The notes below the pieces were generated by a model. The model worked only from the letters and a program-made list of their open reading frames with translations. It had not been told where the DNA came from and did no database searches. A program made the translations under genes and the position numbers. A stretch of DNA of 64,000 bases from Micromonospora noduli (lineage in GTDB: Bacteria; Actinomycetota; Actinomycetes; Mycobacteriales; Micromonosporaceae), in contig NZ_PYAK01000019.1 of assembly GCF_003264365.1 (NCBI RefSeq), positions 41,197-105,196 of the forward strand, given 5' to 3'. Positions 43,865 through 51,733 of the stretch are shown in pieces (position 1 is the first letter of the stretch; each line of letters begins with the position of its first letter).

Positions 43865-43945
43865 CTTGATCGACTCGGTTTTCAGGAAGTCGCGGTGTCA
43901 GAGCCGCCTTGATGCCCCGATTTCCGGAAAGCCGAGTGGATCTAG
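43865..43945. repeat. 81-bp imperfect inverted-repeat element, copy 1
   Basis: The element starts CTTGATCGACTCGG and ends CCGAGTGGATCTAG; the two 31-base arms are imperfect reverse complements around a 19-base centre. Two more 81-bp copies lie at 46592 and 63238. The conserved arm consensus is TTGATCSACTCGGSTTTC. It is a REP/MITE-like intergenic element. Confidence 0.8.
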
Positions 43946-44024
43946 ACCGCGTGGCCGCCGGTGCGGTGACCAGAGACGTGGACAGGATTGGCAACCCGCG
44001 GCAGGAGCCGCCACGCTGTTCCTC

Positions 44025-44291
44025 GTGGGCCAACGTGATGACAGGAATTCTGAAGTCCAACGAATCCTCGAAGAGCTGTGCATCAAGCTGGGCTTCTGCC
44101 TGCCCCCTGAAGAGAACCTTCGGCTCCGCGAGTCCCCTCCCAGCGACGCGGACAGCTTTACCGACGCGGTCTTCGAAGCCGAGGGGATGGGCGATATGAG
44201 CGACACGGACCTCCGTCGCCGGGTACGAGAGGTCGTCGGTCAGCACATGACTCGATGGGTAGGGACGGCCGATCAAGCAGCCGGAGACTGA
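44025..44291 (+). CDS. Small acidic actinobacterial protein
   Basis: An 88-residue protein from GTG 44025. RILEELCIKLGFCLPPEENL and RLRESPPSDADSFTDAVFEA are well-ordered segments that I recognise from small uncharacterised actinobacterial proteins. The C-terminal part DLRRRVREVVGQHM is helical. It is convergent with the DUF397 gene, 7 bp away. No ribosome site precedes GTG 44025 closely, so the start could lie slightly elsewhere. Function unknown. Confidence 0.65.
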   Translation: MGQRDDRNSEVQRILEELCIKLGFCLPPEENLRLRESPPSDADSFTDAVFEAEGMGDMSDTDLRRRVREVVGQHMTRWVGTADQAAGD

Positions 44292-44298
44292 GCGCCAG

Positions 44299-44490
44299 CT
44301 ACCGGCGGACGGCGTCGGACCCGACGAACGCGCGCCACGCGTCAGGCGGGAAGAGCAGCACGGGCCCGGTCGGGTCTTTGGAGTCGCGCACGGCCACCAG
44401 CCCAGGCAGATTGCCGGCAACCTCCACACAGTTGCCGCCATCCGGGCCGCTACGAATGCTCTTGCGCCACCGGGCACCGGTTAAATCCAT
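44299..44490 (-). CDS. DUF397 domain protein
   Basis: A 63-residue protein with the full DUF397 pattern: WRKSIRSGPDGGNCVEVAG, LVAVRDSKDPTGPVLLFPPD and AWRAFVGSDAVR. These proteins are almost always encoded directly after an XRE regulator of the DUF5753 type, as here, with a 10-bp overlap. The pair resembles BldB/WhiJ-like regulatory partners of streptomycetes; DUF397 proteins are thought to modulate or antagonise the regulator. Confidence 0.92.
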   Translation of the reverse strand: MDLTGARWRKSIRSGPDGGNCVEVAGNLPGLVAVRDSKDPTGPVLLFPPDAWRAFVGSDAVRR

Positions 44491-45284
44491 GTCTCCGCCA
44501 CTTCCGCCATCAGATCGAGGGACTGCCCGTGCGATAGTGCCTCACCCCGGATCGACTCCCACACCTCGACCATCTGACGGACGTACTCGACGCGGTCAAT
44601 GACCTGCCCGTGGCGCTGTCCGGCGAGATAGACAAGGTCCTCCCCCTGCGACAGGCTTGCGATCACGAACGGCCCTCCGAGCCCAGCGTAAGCACCGGCG
44701 GGAGTCGGCACTACCTGGATTCGGACCCTCGGGAACGCCGTGCCGAGCTTCACGAGGTGCTGAACTTGCTCGCGCATAACCCCCGGCCCACCGACAGATC
44801 GGCGCAGCACGTGCTCGTCGATCACGGCAGTGAGCAGCGGAGGCCGGTCTCGGGTGAGCAGTCTCTGACGGTCCAGCCGGGTTGCCACCTGCTGCTCGAC
44901 CTCGTCCGCCGCGAACAAGCCGCCGCCGGTCAGTAGGGCGCGGGCGTACCCCTCGGTCTGCAAGAGGCCGGGCACGCACAGCGGCTCGAACGAGCGCAGC
45001 GCGGTGGTCTCCTGCTCGATGCCGGCCCAGTCGCGGAACCACGGCACCACTGCCTCCCGGCTGATCCGCCGCTGGATGCGTTCGAACCGACCGTCGGCTG
45101 AGAACACGGCGTCACATCGGCGGGCGAAGTCCAGACTTGGCCGGCGCTCGGATGTCTCCACCTTGGCGACCAACGCCCCGGAATAGCTCAACGCCTCCGC
45201 CAGCGCGGCCTGTGACATCCCGTTGGCGGCCCGGGCCAGTCGCAGCTCCTCGGCGAAGTGCTCCAGCATGGACGAACTCTCCAC
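44481..45284 (-). CDS. XRE-family regulator with DUF5753 domain
   Basis: A 267-residue protein. The helix-turn-helix is at about residues 10-65 (RLARAANGMSQAALAEAL, VAKVETSERRPSLDFA), followed by the DUF5753 sensor domain (WAGIEQETTALRSFEPLCVP, GLLQTEGYARALL, LAGQRHGQVIDRVEYV). I chose GTG 45284 because GGAGGG lies 5 bases upstream. It is a WhiJ-like regulator that works with the overlapping DUF397 gene. Its divergent neighbours are a mini-ORF and a small Cys-rich protein gene. Confidence 0.92.
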   Translation of the reverse strand: MESSSMLEHFAEELRLARAANGMSQAALAEALSYSGALVAKVETSERRPSLDFARRCDAVFSADGRFERIQRRISREAVVPWFRDWAGIEQETTALRSFEPLCVPGLLQTEGYARALLTGGGLFAADEVEQQVATRLDRQRLLTRDRPPLLTAVIDEHVLRRSVGGPGVMREQVQHLVKLGTAFPRVRIQVVPTPAGAYAGLGGPFVIASLSQGEDLVYLAGQRHGQVIDRVEYVRQMVEVWESIRGEALSHGQSLDLMAEVAETWI

Positions 45285-45435
45285 GGACACCCTCCGTACA
45301 TTCCCGTACCGAGCCGGGCCGATTGCCGTACGCGCTGGTCGTCGGCGTGCGGAACCTCCCACCGTAGTCGGGTCCTCACCAGACTGTCACGCAGCGGAAC
45401 CGCTCACGGGATCAGACGGCGGGCGGAACCAGGCC

Positions 45436-45471
45436 GGGAGCGCCCCGTGACCCCCGATCCGGGGCGCTCCC
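45436..45471. terminator. Strong hairpin in the divergent XRE promoter region
   Basis: A perfect 12-bp stem (45436-45447 with 45460-45471) closes a 12-base loop. It lies 152 bp upstream of the XRE gene and 24 bp upstream of the mini-ORF. In this position it may end transcripts entering from outside, or act as an attenuator for the plus-strand genes. Confidence 0.6.
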
Positions 45472-45494
45472 ACCCACCCGATGGAGGTTCCCTC

Positions 45495-45536
45495 GTGCGA
45501 CTGACCTGGTCGGCCCATAACGGCGGCGGGCACTGA
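45495..45536 (+). CDS. 13-codon leader-like mini-ORF
   Basis: GTG 45495 lies 7 bases after GGAGG (45483-45487) and opens a 13-residue frame, MRLTWSAHNGGGH, whose TGA overlaps the ATG of the next gene (CTGATG). The good ribosome site and the exact overlap suggest real translation and coupling. It could be a leader peptide or a tiny functional peptide. It is too short to judge by composition. Confidence 0.5.
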   Translation: MRLTWSAHNGGGH

Positions 45537-45772
45537 TGCCGCGGTACCGCCCACACGTAGCGGCACGCCCGTCCTGGCGCTGCAGGGTCTGCGGCGCGGC
45601 GTGGCCCTGCTCGCCGGCCCGCCTGGCGCTGCTCGGCGAGTACCGCGAGGACCGGATCGGCCTGCTCATCTACCTCGCCACGTTGCTGTACGAGGCGGCC
45701 GGGGACCTCGCCGGCCAGGCCGGTCACGACCGGCTGACCGACCGATTCATCACCTGGGCCAGGGCGCGTTGA
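45536..45772 (+). CDS. Small Cys-containing protein near XRE/DUF397 module
   Basis: A 78-residue protein from ATG 45536. CRVCGAAWPCSPARLALL is a compact three-cysteine cluster, followed by a helical region (DRIGLLIYLATLLYEAAGDL) and FITWARAR at the end. Proteins of this shape are frequent in Micromonosporaceae next to XRE/DUF397 pairs and are sometimes labelled flavin reductase without basis. The start overlaps the mini-ORF stop, and a strong hairpin follows the stop by 5 bp. Confidence 0.7.
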   Translation: MPRYRPHVAARPSWRCRVCGAAWPCSPARLALLGEYREDRIGLLIYLATLLYEAAGDLAGQAGHDRLTDRFITWARAR

Positions 45773-45776
45773 TCGT

Positions 45777-45837
45777 GATCGTTGGCAGCTCAGCAGTTCG
45801 ACACGCCGGAACGGCTGCTGCTGAGCTGCCAACGATC
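45777..45837 (+). terminator. 20-bp hairpin terminator
   Basis: Perfect arms 45777-45796 and 45818-45837 close a 21-base loop, beginning 5 bp after the stop of the small Cys-containing gene. The stem is unusually long and less GC-rich than most here (GATCGTTGGCAGCTCAGCAG). Confidence 0.75.
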
Positions 45838-45933
45838 GGACGGTCGACCGTCATTGGTCGGACCGGGTGCCCGGTGGCCGGGCCGAGGTGTCTACGGGCG
45901 GGCGGCGGCCCCAACCTCGGCGGGCTGCGCCGG

Positions 45934-46473
45934 TCAGGCCGGTCGGTACGCGCGGATCAGCGCCTGCACGGCGTAGGCGAGCAGCAGCACTCCCGCGCCG
46001 ATGCCGACCACCAGACCGGCGGAGACCGCCGAGGCGAGACCGATGACGAGGCCCACCGCCGCCACCAGGCACAGCGCGGCACCGAGTGGGCGAAGCAACG
46101 GATCCCGCAGGAGCGGGGCGAGCGGGAAGAAGTGCAGACCGACCACCAGGCAGACCAGCACCGGAACGTACTCGGACCAGTTGGCCGCGACCAACACGGC
46201 GGCGCCCAGCCCGGCGGCGGCGAACTCGGCCACGACGATGAGCAGGTAGGGGCGGTCGGCGGCCCGGTCCCGGGGGCTGCCGGCACCCCGCAGTCGGGAG
46301 GACAGCACACCGCCCAGCACGGCGGTGAGCAGTGCGACGATGCTGCCCACCACGAGCAGGGCACGCAGCGGCTGCTTCGCCGCCGGCACACTGAACCAGA
46401 CCATCGCGAAGATCCCCAGGTAGAGGGCGGTGAGCCCGGCCTGACGTTTGTTTGCGGTCACCAGATCAGACAT
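45934..46473 (-). CDS. Multi-pass membrane protein, unknown function
   Basis: A 179-residue protein with about five or six hydrophobic helices (LTALYLGIFAMVWFSV, LRALLVVGSIVALLTAVLGG, PYLLIVVAEFAAAGLGAAVL, YVPVLVCLVVGLHFFPLAPL, LCLVAAVGLVIGLASAV among them). ATG 46473 is used. No catalytic residues stand out. It is preceded by the second copy of the 38-bp promoter-like repeat, 6 bp before the start codon. Confidence 0.7.
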   Translation of the reverse strand: MSDLVTANKRQAGLTALYLGIFAMVWFSVPAAKQPLRALLVVGSIVALLTAVLGGVLSSRLRGAGSPRDRAADRPYLLIVVAEFAAAGLGAAVLVAANWSEYVPVLVCLVVGLHFFPLAPLLRDPLLRPLGAALCLVAAVGLVIGLASAVSAGLVVGIGAGVLLLAYAVQALIRAYRPA

Positions 46474-46479
46474 GAAGCT

Positions 46480-46517
46480 CCCCCGGGTTACGACAGACCG
46501 CCGGTCACCCTACGACG
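46480..46517 (-). promoter_or_regulatory. 38-bp promoter-like repeat, copy B
   Basis: It differs from copy A (43773-43810) at one base. On the minus strand TAGGGT would be the -10 box of the membrane-protein gene at 45934, with transcription starting about 30 bases before its ATG. Confidence 0.55.
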
Positions 46518-46591
46518 TTCCCGTCGACTTGTCCCTCGCGTTCGACCCAGTCGTCGGGGCCCCGCCCGAGGCCCGGCCTCCTGGAGCCGCT

Positions 46592-46672
46592 GTTGATCGA
46601 CTCGGGTTTCAGGAAACCGGGCTGTCCGCTTCGCCGTATCACCCCGACTTCCAGGAAGCCGAGTCGATCAAG
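46592..46672. repeat. 81-bp imperfect inverted-repeat element, copy 2
   Basis: Same length and layout as copy 1: it starts GTTGATCGACTCGGGTTTC and ends GAAGCCGAGTCGATCAAG. This is the most symmetrical of the three copies. It lies between the ABC ATPase gene and the 38-bp repeat copy B. Confidence 0.8.
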
Positions 46673-46787
46673 CGGAGGTCCGGGGTGATACGCCGGAAAT
46701 GTCGCGGGGCTGGGCCGTCAATGAGCCTCTTTGACCGCTCGCGCCCCAGGCCGCCAACGCCAAGGTCGACGAGCAGGCCAACGCCCG

Positions 46788-47720
46788 TCAGTCGACCAGG
46801 GTTCGGCCGGTCAGGTGCAGGAAGACGTCCTCCAGGCCGCTGCGTCGAACCAGCACGTTCGCCGGCTGGAGCCCCAACGCGGTGACTTCGGCGACCGCCG
46901 CGTCGCCGTCGGGCACATAGAGCAGGACCCGGTCGGGCAGCACCTCGACCCGCTCCCCCAGCCCGTCGAGCTTGCCGGCGAACGGCTCCTGCGACTCGGC
47001 GGCGAAGCGCAGCTCGACCACCTCACGGGTCGAGTGCTGCTCGATCAACGCTCGAGGTGAGCCCTCCGCGACGATCCGGCCGCCGTCCATCACCACCAGG
47101 CGGTCACAGAGCTGCTCGGCCTCGTCCATGTAGTGCGTGGTGAGCACCAACGTGACGCCCTGCTGCTTGAGCCGGAACAGCCGCTCCCACACCAGATGCC
47201 GGGCCTGCGGGTCGAGCCCGGTGGTCGGCTCGTCGAGCAGCACGATCTCCGGATCGTTCACCAGCGCGCGGGCGATGGTCAACCGACGCTTCATGCCACC
47301 GGACAGCGGCTCGACCTTGCTGTCGGCCCGCTCGGTGAGCTGGACGAAGTCGAGCAGCTCGGCGGCGCGCTCCCGGGCCGCCCGGCGGGAGATGCCGAAG
47401 TAGCGGGCGTAGACGGTGAGGTTTTCCCGGACGGTCAGCTCCGGGTCGAGATTGTCCAGCTGGGGGCACACTCCGAGACGCGCCCGGATCGCCGGCCCGT
47501 CCGCCACCGGATCCATGTCGAGGATGCGCAGCTCACCCCCGCTGGGCGGGGAGATGCAGCCGACCATCCGCATGGTGGACGACTTGCCCGCGCCGTTGGG
47601 CCCGAGGAAGCCGAACGCCTCACCCGGGCGAACCTCGACGTCGATGCCGTCCACAGCGGTGAAATCACCGAACCGCTTCACCAGCCCGCGAGCCTGAATC
47701 AGTGGTCGCCCCGAAGTCAC
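46788..47720 (-). CDS. ABC-2 exporter ATP-binding protein (DrrA-like)
   Basis: A 310-residue ATPase. Walker A is FLGPNGAGKSSTMRMVG, the signature is PLSGGMKRRLTIARALV, Walker B is IVLLDEPTTGLDPQARH, and the switch His is in LVLTTHYMDEAEQLCDR. The C-terminal 90-residue extension (VVELRFAAESQEPFAGK, ending FLHLTGRTLVD) is typical of the DrrA branch that powers drug and lipid export. Its natural partners are the two permeases at 42064 and 42942, now 3 kb downstream on the same strand. Confidence 0.92.
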   Translation of the reverse strand: MTSGRPLIQARGLVKRFGDFTAVDGIDVEVRPGEAFGFLGPNGAGKSSTMRMVGCISPPSGGELRILDMDPVADGPAIRARLGVCPQLDNLDPELTVRENLTVYARYFGISRRAARERAAELLDFVQLTERADSKVEPLSGGMKRRLTIARALVNDPEIVLLDEPTTGLDPQARHLVWERLFRLKQQGVTLVLTTHYMDEAEQLCDRLVVMDGGRIVAEGSPRALIEQHSTREVVELRFAAESQEPFAGKLDGLGERVEVLPDRVLLYVPDGDAAVAEVTALGLQPANVLVRRSGLEDVFLHLTGRTLVD

Positions 47721-47864
47721 CGCCCGACCCTAACCGCCGGGTCCGACAGCCCTCCACGCAAATATCCGCCGGCGACCCGCCGGTCACCCCGGTGTCCGTA
47801 CCACCGGGGACGAAACACCGATCGATGCCCCACCCGTCAGCCAATCGACGTGTATCGTCCCTTC

Positions 47865-50171
47865 GTGTCGCCCATCAGCTCGCCCGATGGCTCGCCGCCA
47901 CCTGCCCGACCAGCCAACTCTCCCGTTGATGGGTCCGCAGCGAGCCCCGGCAACGGGCCACCCCGACCACGACCGGAAATTGAGCCGACAGAGCCCGACC
48001 CAGGCAAGCCCGACCCAAGCGAGCCCGACCCAAGCGAGCCCGACCCCAGCGTCGCCGAGCGGGCGACTCGGGACCTGGCCGCCCAGTTCGAGGACGAGAA
48101 GCCGGGACGGGTGCTCTCCGGGCCGGCTGGTCTGCTCCTCACCATGGCGGCGCTGGCGGTCGGCGCTCTGGCCCTGTGGCAGGTGTTCCGCCCTCTGTCG
48201 CAGGGCAGCAAGTACTACCTGATCATCTTCCTGGCCGGCGTACTCCCGCTGGTCTTCCTCGCCTACCCGGCCGACCTGCGGCTGCCGGCCCGCCTACGCG
48301 CCCGGCGACGACGCGCCAACCGCGCCGAAGCCACCGAGAGCGACAGCGACAGGCGCACCCCGGCACTCGCGTCGTCGGGGCCCACAGTGGCCGACTGGGT
48401 TCTGGTCGCCCTGGCCGTCGCGGCCTGTCTCTATCCCGTCCTGCCGATCCGGATCGGCAGCGGTGGCGGCGGCTACAACGCGTTCCTCGACCGGCAGGGC
48501 CTGCTGGCGCCGACGGATCTGGTGCTGGGCACCGTCCTGCTGCTCCTGCTGCTCGAAGCGTGTCGACGTACCACCGGTTGGATCCTGCCGGCGGTCTGCC
48601 TGCTGTTCCTCGGCTACGGCTACTACGGCGGGCTGTTGCCGCAGTCCTGGCCTGTTGCGCACGCCGGGCTCGACTTCAGTCAACTGGTCGACGCGTTCTA
48701 CAACTCCGACAGCGGCTTCTACGGCACCCCACTCGACGTGGCCGCCTCGTACATCGTGCTGTTCACCATCTACGGCGCGGCGCTGGAGTTCTCCGGGGCC
48801 GGGCGGTTCTTCGTCGAGTTGTCGGCGGCGGCGTTCCGACGTTCCCGTACCGCCGCCGGCCGGACGGCGGTGGCCTCGGGTTTCCTGCTCGGCACCGTCT
48901 CCGGCTCCGGCGCGGCGACGACGGTGAGCATCGGCGCGGTCACCTGGCCGCTGCTGCGCCGCGCCGGCTACCCGCCGGAGCGGGCCGGCGGCATGCTGGC
49001 CGCGGCCGGGGTGGGCGCCATCCTCTCCCCACCCACCCTGGGTGCGGCGGCGTTCATCATCGCCGAGTACCTGGGCGTCTCGTACCTCCAGGTGCTGGGC
49101 TGGGCAACGGTACCGACGGTGCTCTACTACCTCGGCATCCTGCTCGCCGTGGAGATCGACGCTCGCCGGTCCGGCGTACGCCCCGTGGTGATCGACGTCG
49201 ACTCGCCCTGGCGGCTGCTGGCCCGGTTCGGCTACCACTTCGCCTCGCTCATCGCCATCATCGTGTTCCTCGCGATCGGTGTGTCCGCGACGAGGGCTGT
49301 CGTCTTCGCCATCGTGCTCACCGTCGCGTTGTCGTTCCTGGCCCCCAGGAACGAGGACCGCGCGCACCGACTCACCCCGGTCCGGCTGGTGACCGCGCTC
49401 GTCACCGGCGTACGCGGCGTCCTCGCCGTCACCGCGGTCTGCGCCGCCGCCGGCATCATCACGGCGACCACCACGAAGACCGGCCTCGGGCCGCAGGCGG
49501 CGGCGCTGCTGATCGGCGGGGCGCAGGCGGCCACCTCGGACCCGACGCTGGTGCTGGTGCTCACCGCGCTGCTCGCCGCCGTCGCGCTCACCCTGCTGGG
49601 CCTGGCCGTGCCGGTCACCGCGTCGTTCGTGATCGGTTGGGTGATCGTCGGTCCGGCCCTGCTCGACCTGGGTGTCACCGCGCCGGCGGCGGCGATGTTC
49701 GTCTTCTACTTCGCGGTGCTGTCCGAGGTGTCCCCACCGACAGCGCTCGCCGCGGTGGCCGCCGCCGCGGTCACCGGCGGCCGACTGGTGCCGACCATGT
49801 GGCAGACCCTGCGGTACGCGCTGCCGGCGTACCTCATCCCGATCGCGTTCGTCATCACGCCGGCCGGGCTCGGTCTGCTCGGCATCGGCGGCGTCCAGCG
49901 GATCGCCTTCGCCGCCGGAGTCACCGCGCTCAGCGTGGCGGTGCTCGCCGTCGCCGCCGGTGGCTGGCTGCCCGGCGTGGGTCCTGCCGGCGCCCCGGAA
50001 CGGGTGCTGGGCGCCCTCGCCGGCGTCGCCCTGCTCTGGCTCGAACCCGTGCCGGTCACTGTCGGCGCGGCACTGGCCGTCGTCGCGGCGGCGGGCGTGT
50101 TCATCCGACGCGGCTCTGCCGACCGGTCATCGTCCGGATCACCAGCCAATCCTGTGGAGGAACAACTGTGA
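47865..50171 (+). CDS. TRAP transporter fused permease (TAXI type)
   Basis: A 768-residue membrane protein. The cytoplasmic first 80 residues are Pro/Asp/Glu rich and contain four tandem 5-residue units (PDPSE type, DNA 47991-48050, 15 bp each). The rest is a fusion of small and large TRAP permease parts with about 16 helices. DLVLGTVLLLLLLEACRRTT, GTVSGSGAATTVSIGAVTWP and GVGAILSPPTLGAAAFIIAE are family marks. It moves organic acids or similar solutes using an ion gradient. GTG 47865 is chosen: TATCGT lies 7 bases before it and no ribosome site is present, so the mRNA may be leaderless; GTG 47850 is also possible. Confidence 0.88.
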   Translation: MSPISSPDGSPPPARPANSPVDGSAASPGNGPPRPRPEIEPTEPDPGKPDPSEPDPSEPDPSVAERATRDLAAQFEDEKPGRVLSGPAGLLLTMAALAVGALALWQVFRPLSQGSKYYLIIFLAGVLPLVFLAYPADLRLPARLRARRRRANRAEATESDSDRRTPALASSGPTVADWVLVALAVAACLYPVLPIRIGSGGGGYNAFLDRQGLLAPTDLVLGTVLLLLLLEACRRTTGWILPAVCLLFLGYGYYGGLLPQSWPVAHAGLDFSQLVDAFYNSDSGFYGTPLDVAASYIVLFTIYGAALEFSGAGRFFVELSAAAFRRSRTAAGRTAVASGFLLGTVSGSGAATTVSIGAVTWPLLRRAGYPPERAGGMLAAAGVGAILSPPTLGAAAFIIAEYLGVSYLQVLGWATVPTVLYYLGILLAVEIDARRSGVRPVVIDVDSPWRLLARFGYHFASLIAIIVFLAIGVSATRAVVFAIVLTVALSFLAPRNEDRAHRLTPVRLVTALVTGVRGVLAVTAVCAAAGIITATTTKTGLGPQAAALLIGGAQAATSDPTLVLVLTALLAAVALTLLGLAVPVTASFVIGWVIVGPALLDLGVTAPAAAMFVFYFAVLSEVSPPTALAAVAAAAVTGGRLVPTMWQTLRYALPAYLIPIAFVITPAGLGLLGIGGVQRIAFAAGVTALSVAVLAVAAGGWLPGVGPAGAPERVLGALAGVALLWLEPVPVTVGAALAVVAAAGVFIRRGSADRSSSGSPANPVEEQL

Positions 50172-51187
50172 GACGAATCGACGTACGGCTCGCGGCGGGC
50201 CTGAGCGTGCTCGCCCTCGTCACGGTCGGTGCCGCGGGGTGTGGAGGTCAGCAGGGCGGCGCGGCCACTGACGACACGGCCAGCGAGGTCACCTGCGAGG
50301 TGACCAAGGAAACCCGCGTCGGCATCGCCACCGGCAACGCGACGGGCGTCTACTACGTGGTCGGCAACGCCCTGGCCGGGCAGTTGTCCGGGTCGACCGG
50401 CGGCAAGCTCACCGGCACCGCCGCCGAGACCGGCGCCTCGGTGCAGAACATCGAGCAACTGGTCGGTGGCCAGTACGACGTGGCGTTCTCCCTGTTCGAC
50501 ACGGCGGTCAACGCGGTCGAGGGCAAGGGCAGTTTCACCGCGCCGCAGCCGGTGGAGGCGCTGGCCCGCATCTACGACAACTACACGCAGGTGGTGGTCC
50601 GCAACGACTCCGGGATCACCTCGGTGGCCGACATGCGCGGCAAGCGGATCTCCACCGGTTCACCGAAGTCCGGTACGGAGGTGATCGCCAACCGCTTGCT
50701 GGAGGCCGCCGGCCTCGACCCGGCGAAGGACATCCGGGCGCAGCGACTGGACCTGACCAAGACGGTCGAGGGGGTCAAGGACGGCAGCGTCGACGGCTTC
50801 TTCTGGTCCGGCGGTCTGCCCACCGGGGGTCTCACCGACCTGTTCACCACGGCCGGCGACTCGGTGAAGTTCGTCGACATCTCGCCGTTGCTGCCGAAGA
50901 TGGCCGCGTTGAGCCCCGGCTACCAGGAAGGCACGATCGGCCGGGACGCGTACAAGACGGCGGCCGACACCCCGACGATCGTCGTACCCAACGTGTTGTT
51001 GGTCCGTAAGGACCTGGACGCCAACGTGGCCTGCGCGATCACCCGGACGGTGTTCGACAAGCGCGACGCGCTGGCCCAGGCGAACCCGGCGGCCAAAGGG
51101 ATCTCGCTGGAAAAGGCCCGCAGGACCCTGCCGGTGCCGCTGCACCGCGGCGCGGAGAAGGCATTGAAGGACCTCGGCGCCAACTGA
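50168..51187 (+). CDS. TAXI-family TRAP substrate-binding lipoprotein
   Basis: A 339-residue lipoprotein. The signal sequence (LSVLALVTVGAAGCGG) ends in a lipobox cysteine. The TAXI pattern follows: RVGIATGNATGVYYVVGNAL, TGASVQNIEQLVGGQYDVAF and KRISTGSPKSGTEVIANRLL. It captures the solute for the fused permease; the GTG start overlaps the permease stop by 4 bp (GTGA), with GGAGG 7 bases upstream. Confidence 0.92.
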   Translation: MRRIDVRLAAGLSVLALVTVGAAGCGGQQGGAATDDTASEVTCEVTKETRVGIATGNATGVYYVVGNALAGQLSGSTGGKLTGTAAETGASVQNIEQLVGGQYDVAFSLFDTAVNAVEGKGSFTAPQPVEALARIYDNYTQVVVRNDSGITSVADMRGKRISTGSPKSGTEVIANRLLEAAGLDPAKDIRAQRLDLTKTVEGVKDGSVDGFFWSGGLPTGGLTDLFTTAGDSVKFVDISPLLPKMAALSPGYQEGTIGRDAYKTAADTPTIVVPNVLLVRKDLDANVACAITRTVFDKRDALAQANPAAKGISLEKARRTLPVPLHRGAEKALKDLGAN

Positions 51188-51196
51188 CCCTTCCGG

Positions 51197-51733
51197 TCAG
51201 AGATCGGCCGGCGCGGTGGCGGCACGGGCCACGCCGACCAGCCGGTCGGTCTCGGCGAGCAGGGCTTCGTCGTCCGCGGGGGTGCCGGGGTCGAGTCGGA
51301 CCGTCCAGGTCAGACCGTCGGCCCCGGCCACGCGGCGGGCCGCGACCCGCGCCGAGCCGCCGGGCACCGGCTGGTGCTCGGTGTACGCGACCGAGCGGGT
51401 CACCCGCGCCCGCACCTGGTGCGGCAGCTCGCGCGGGTCGAGGAGGAAGTACGTCTCGGCCGGGCCGTCGGCGACCACCGTGTAGCCGTCGCGTTCGACG
51501 ACGGTCTCGGCGGGGGTGACGGTCAGCTCCCGGCCGGACCAGACCGCCTTGAGGATGACGTGCCAACCGAGTCGGTGCCCTCGACCGGGCAGCCACAGCC
51601 CGAGGTTGGTGGCGACCACCACCCCGTCGCCCTCGCCGTTGCCGACGGCCGCCCAGGCCAGCACCCGCTCGTCGGCGGTCAGCGGCGGCCGGTCGGCCGG
51701 CGGCAGCTTCGGCTTGCGGCTGAACAGTCCCAT
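51197..51733 (-). CDS. Conserved actinobacterial protein downstream of dnaG
   Basis: A 178-residue soluble protein. GVVVATNLGLWLPGRGHRLG and WHVILKAVWSGRELTVTPAE resemble a PH-like or plus-type beta fold, followed by RELPHQVRARVTRSVAYTEH. I have no name for it. Its ATG directly abuts the dnaG stop, so the two are co-translated; many actinomycetes keep such a protein beside dnaG. Confidence 0.75.
   Translation of the reverse strand: MGLFSRKPKLPPADRPPLTADERVLAWAAVGNGEGDGVVVATNLGLWLPGRGHRLGWHVILKAVWSGRELTVTPAETVVERDGYTVVADGPAETYFLLDPRELPHQVRARVTRSVAYTEHQPVPGGSARVAARRVAGADGLTWTVRLDPGTPADDEALLAETDRLVGVARAATAPADL

Noticed and set aside
42888..44024. Long plus-strand frame upstream of the small acidic protein
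   Set aside because: It is antisense to the ABC permease and reads as Arg/Gln/Glu-rich noise; only the final 88 residues look like a protein.
47133..47864. Plus-strand extension of the TRAP permease frame through the ABC ATPase gene
   Set aside because: It is the complement of a clear ATPase gene with Walker motifs, so it is a shadow frame.
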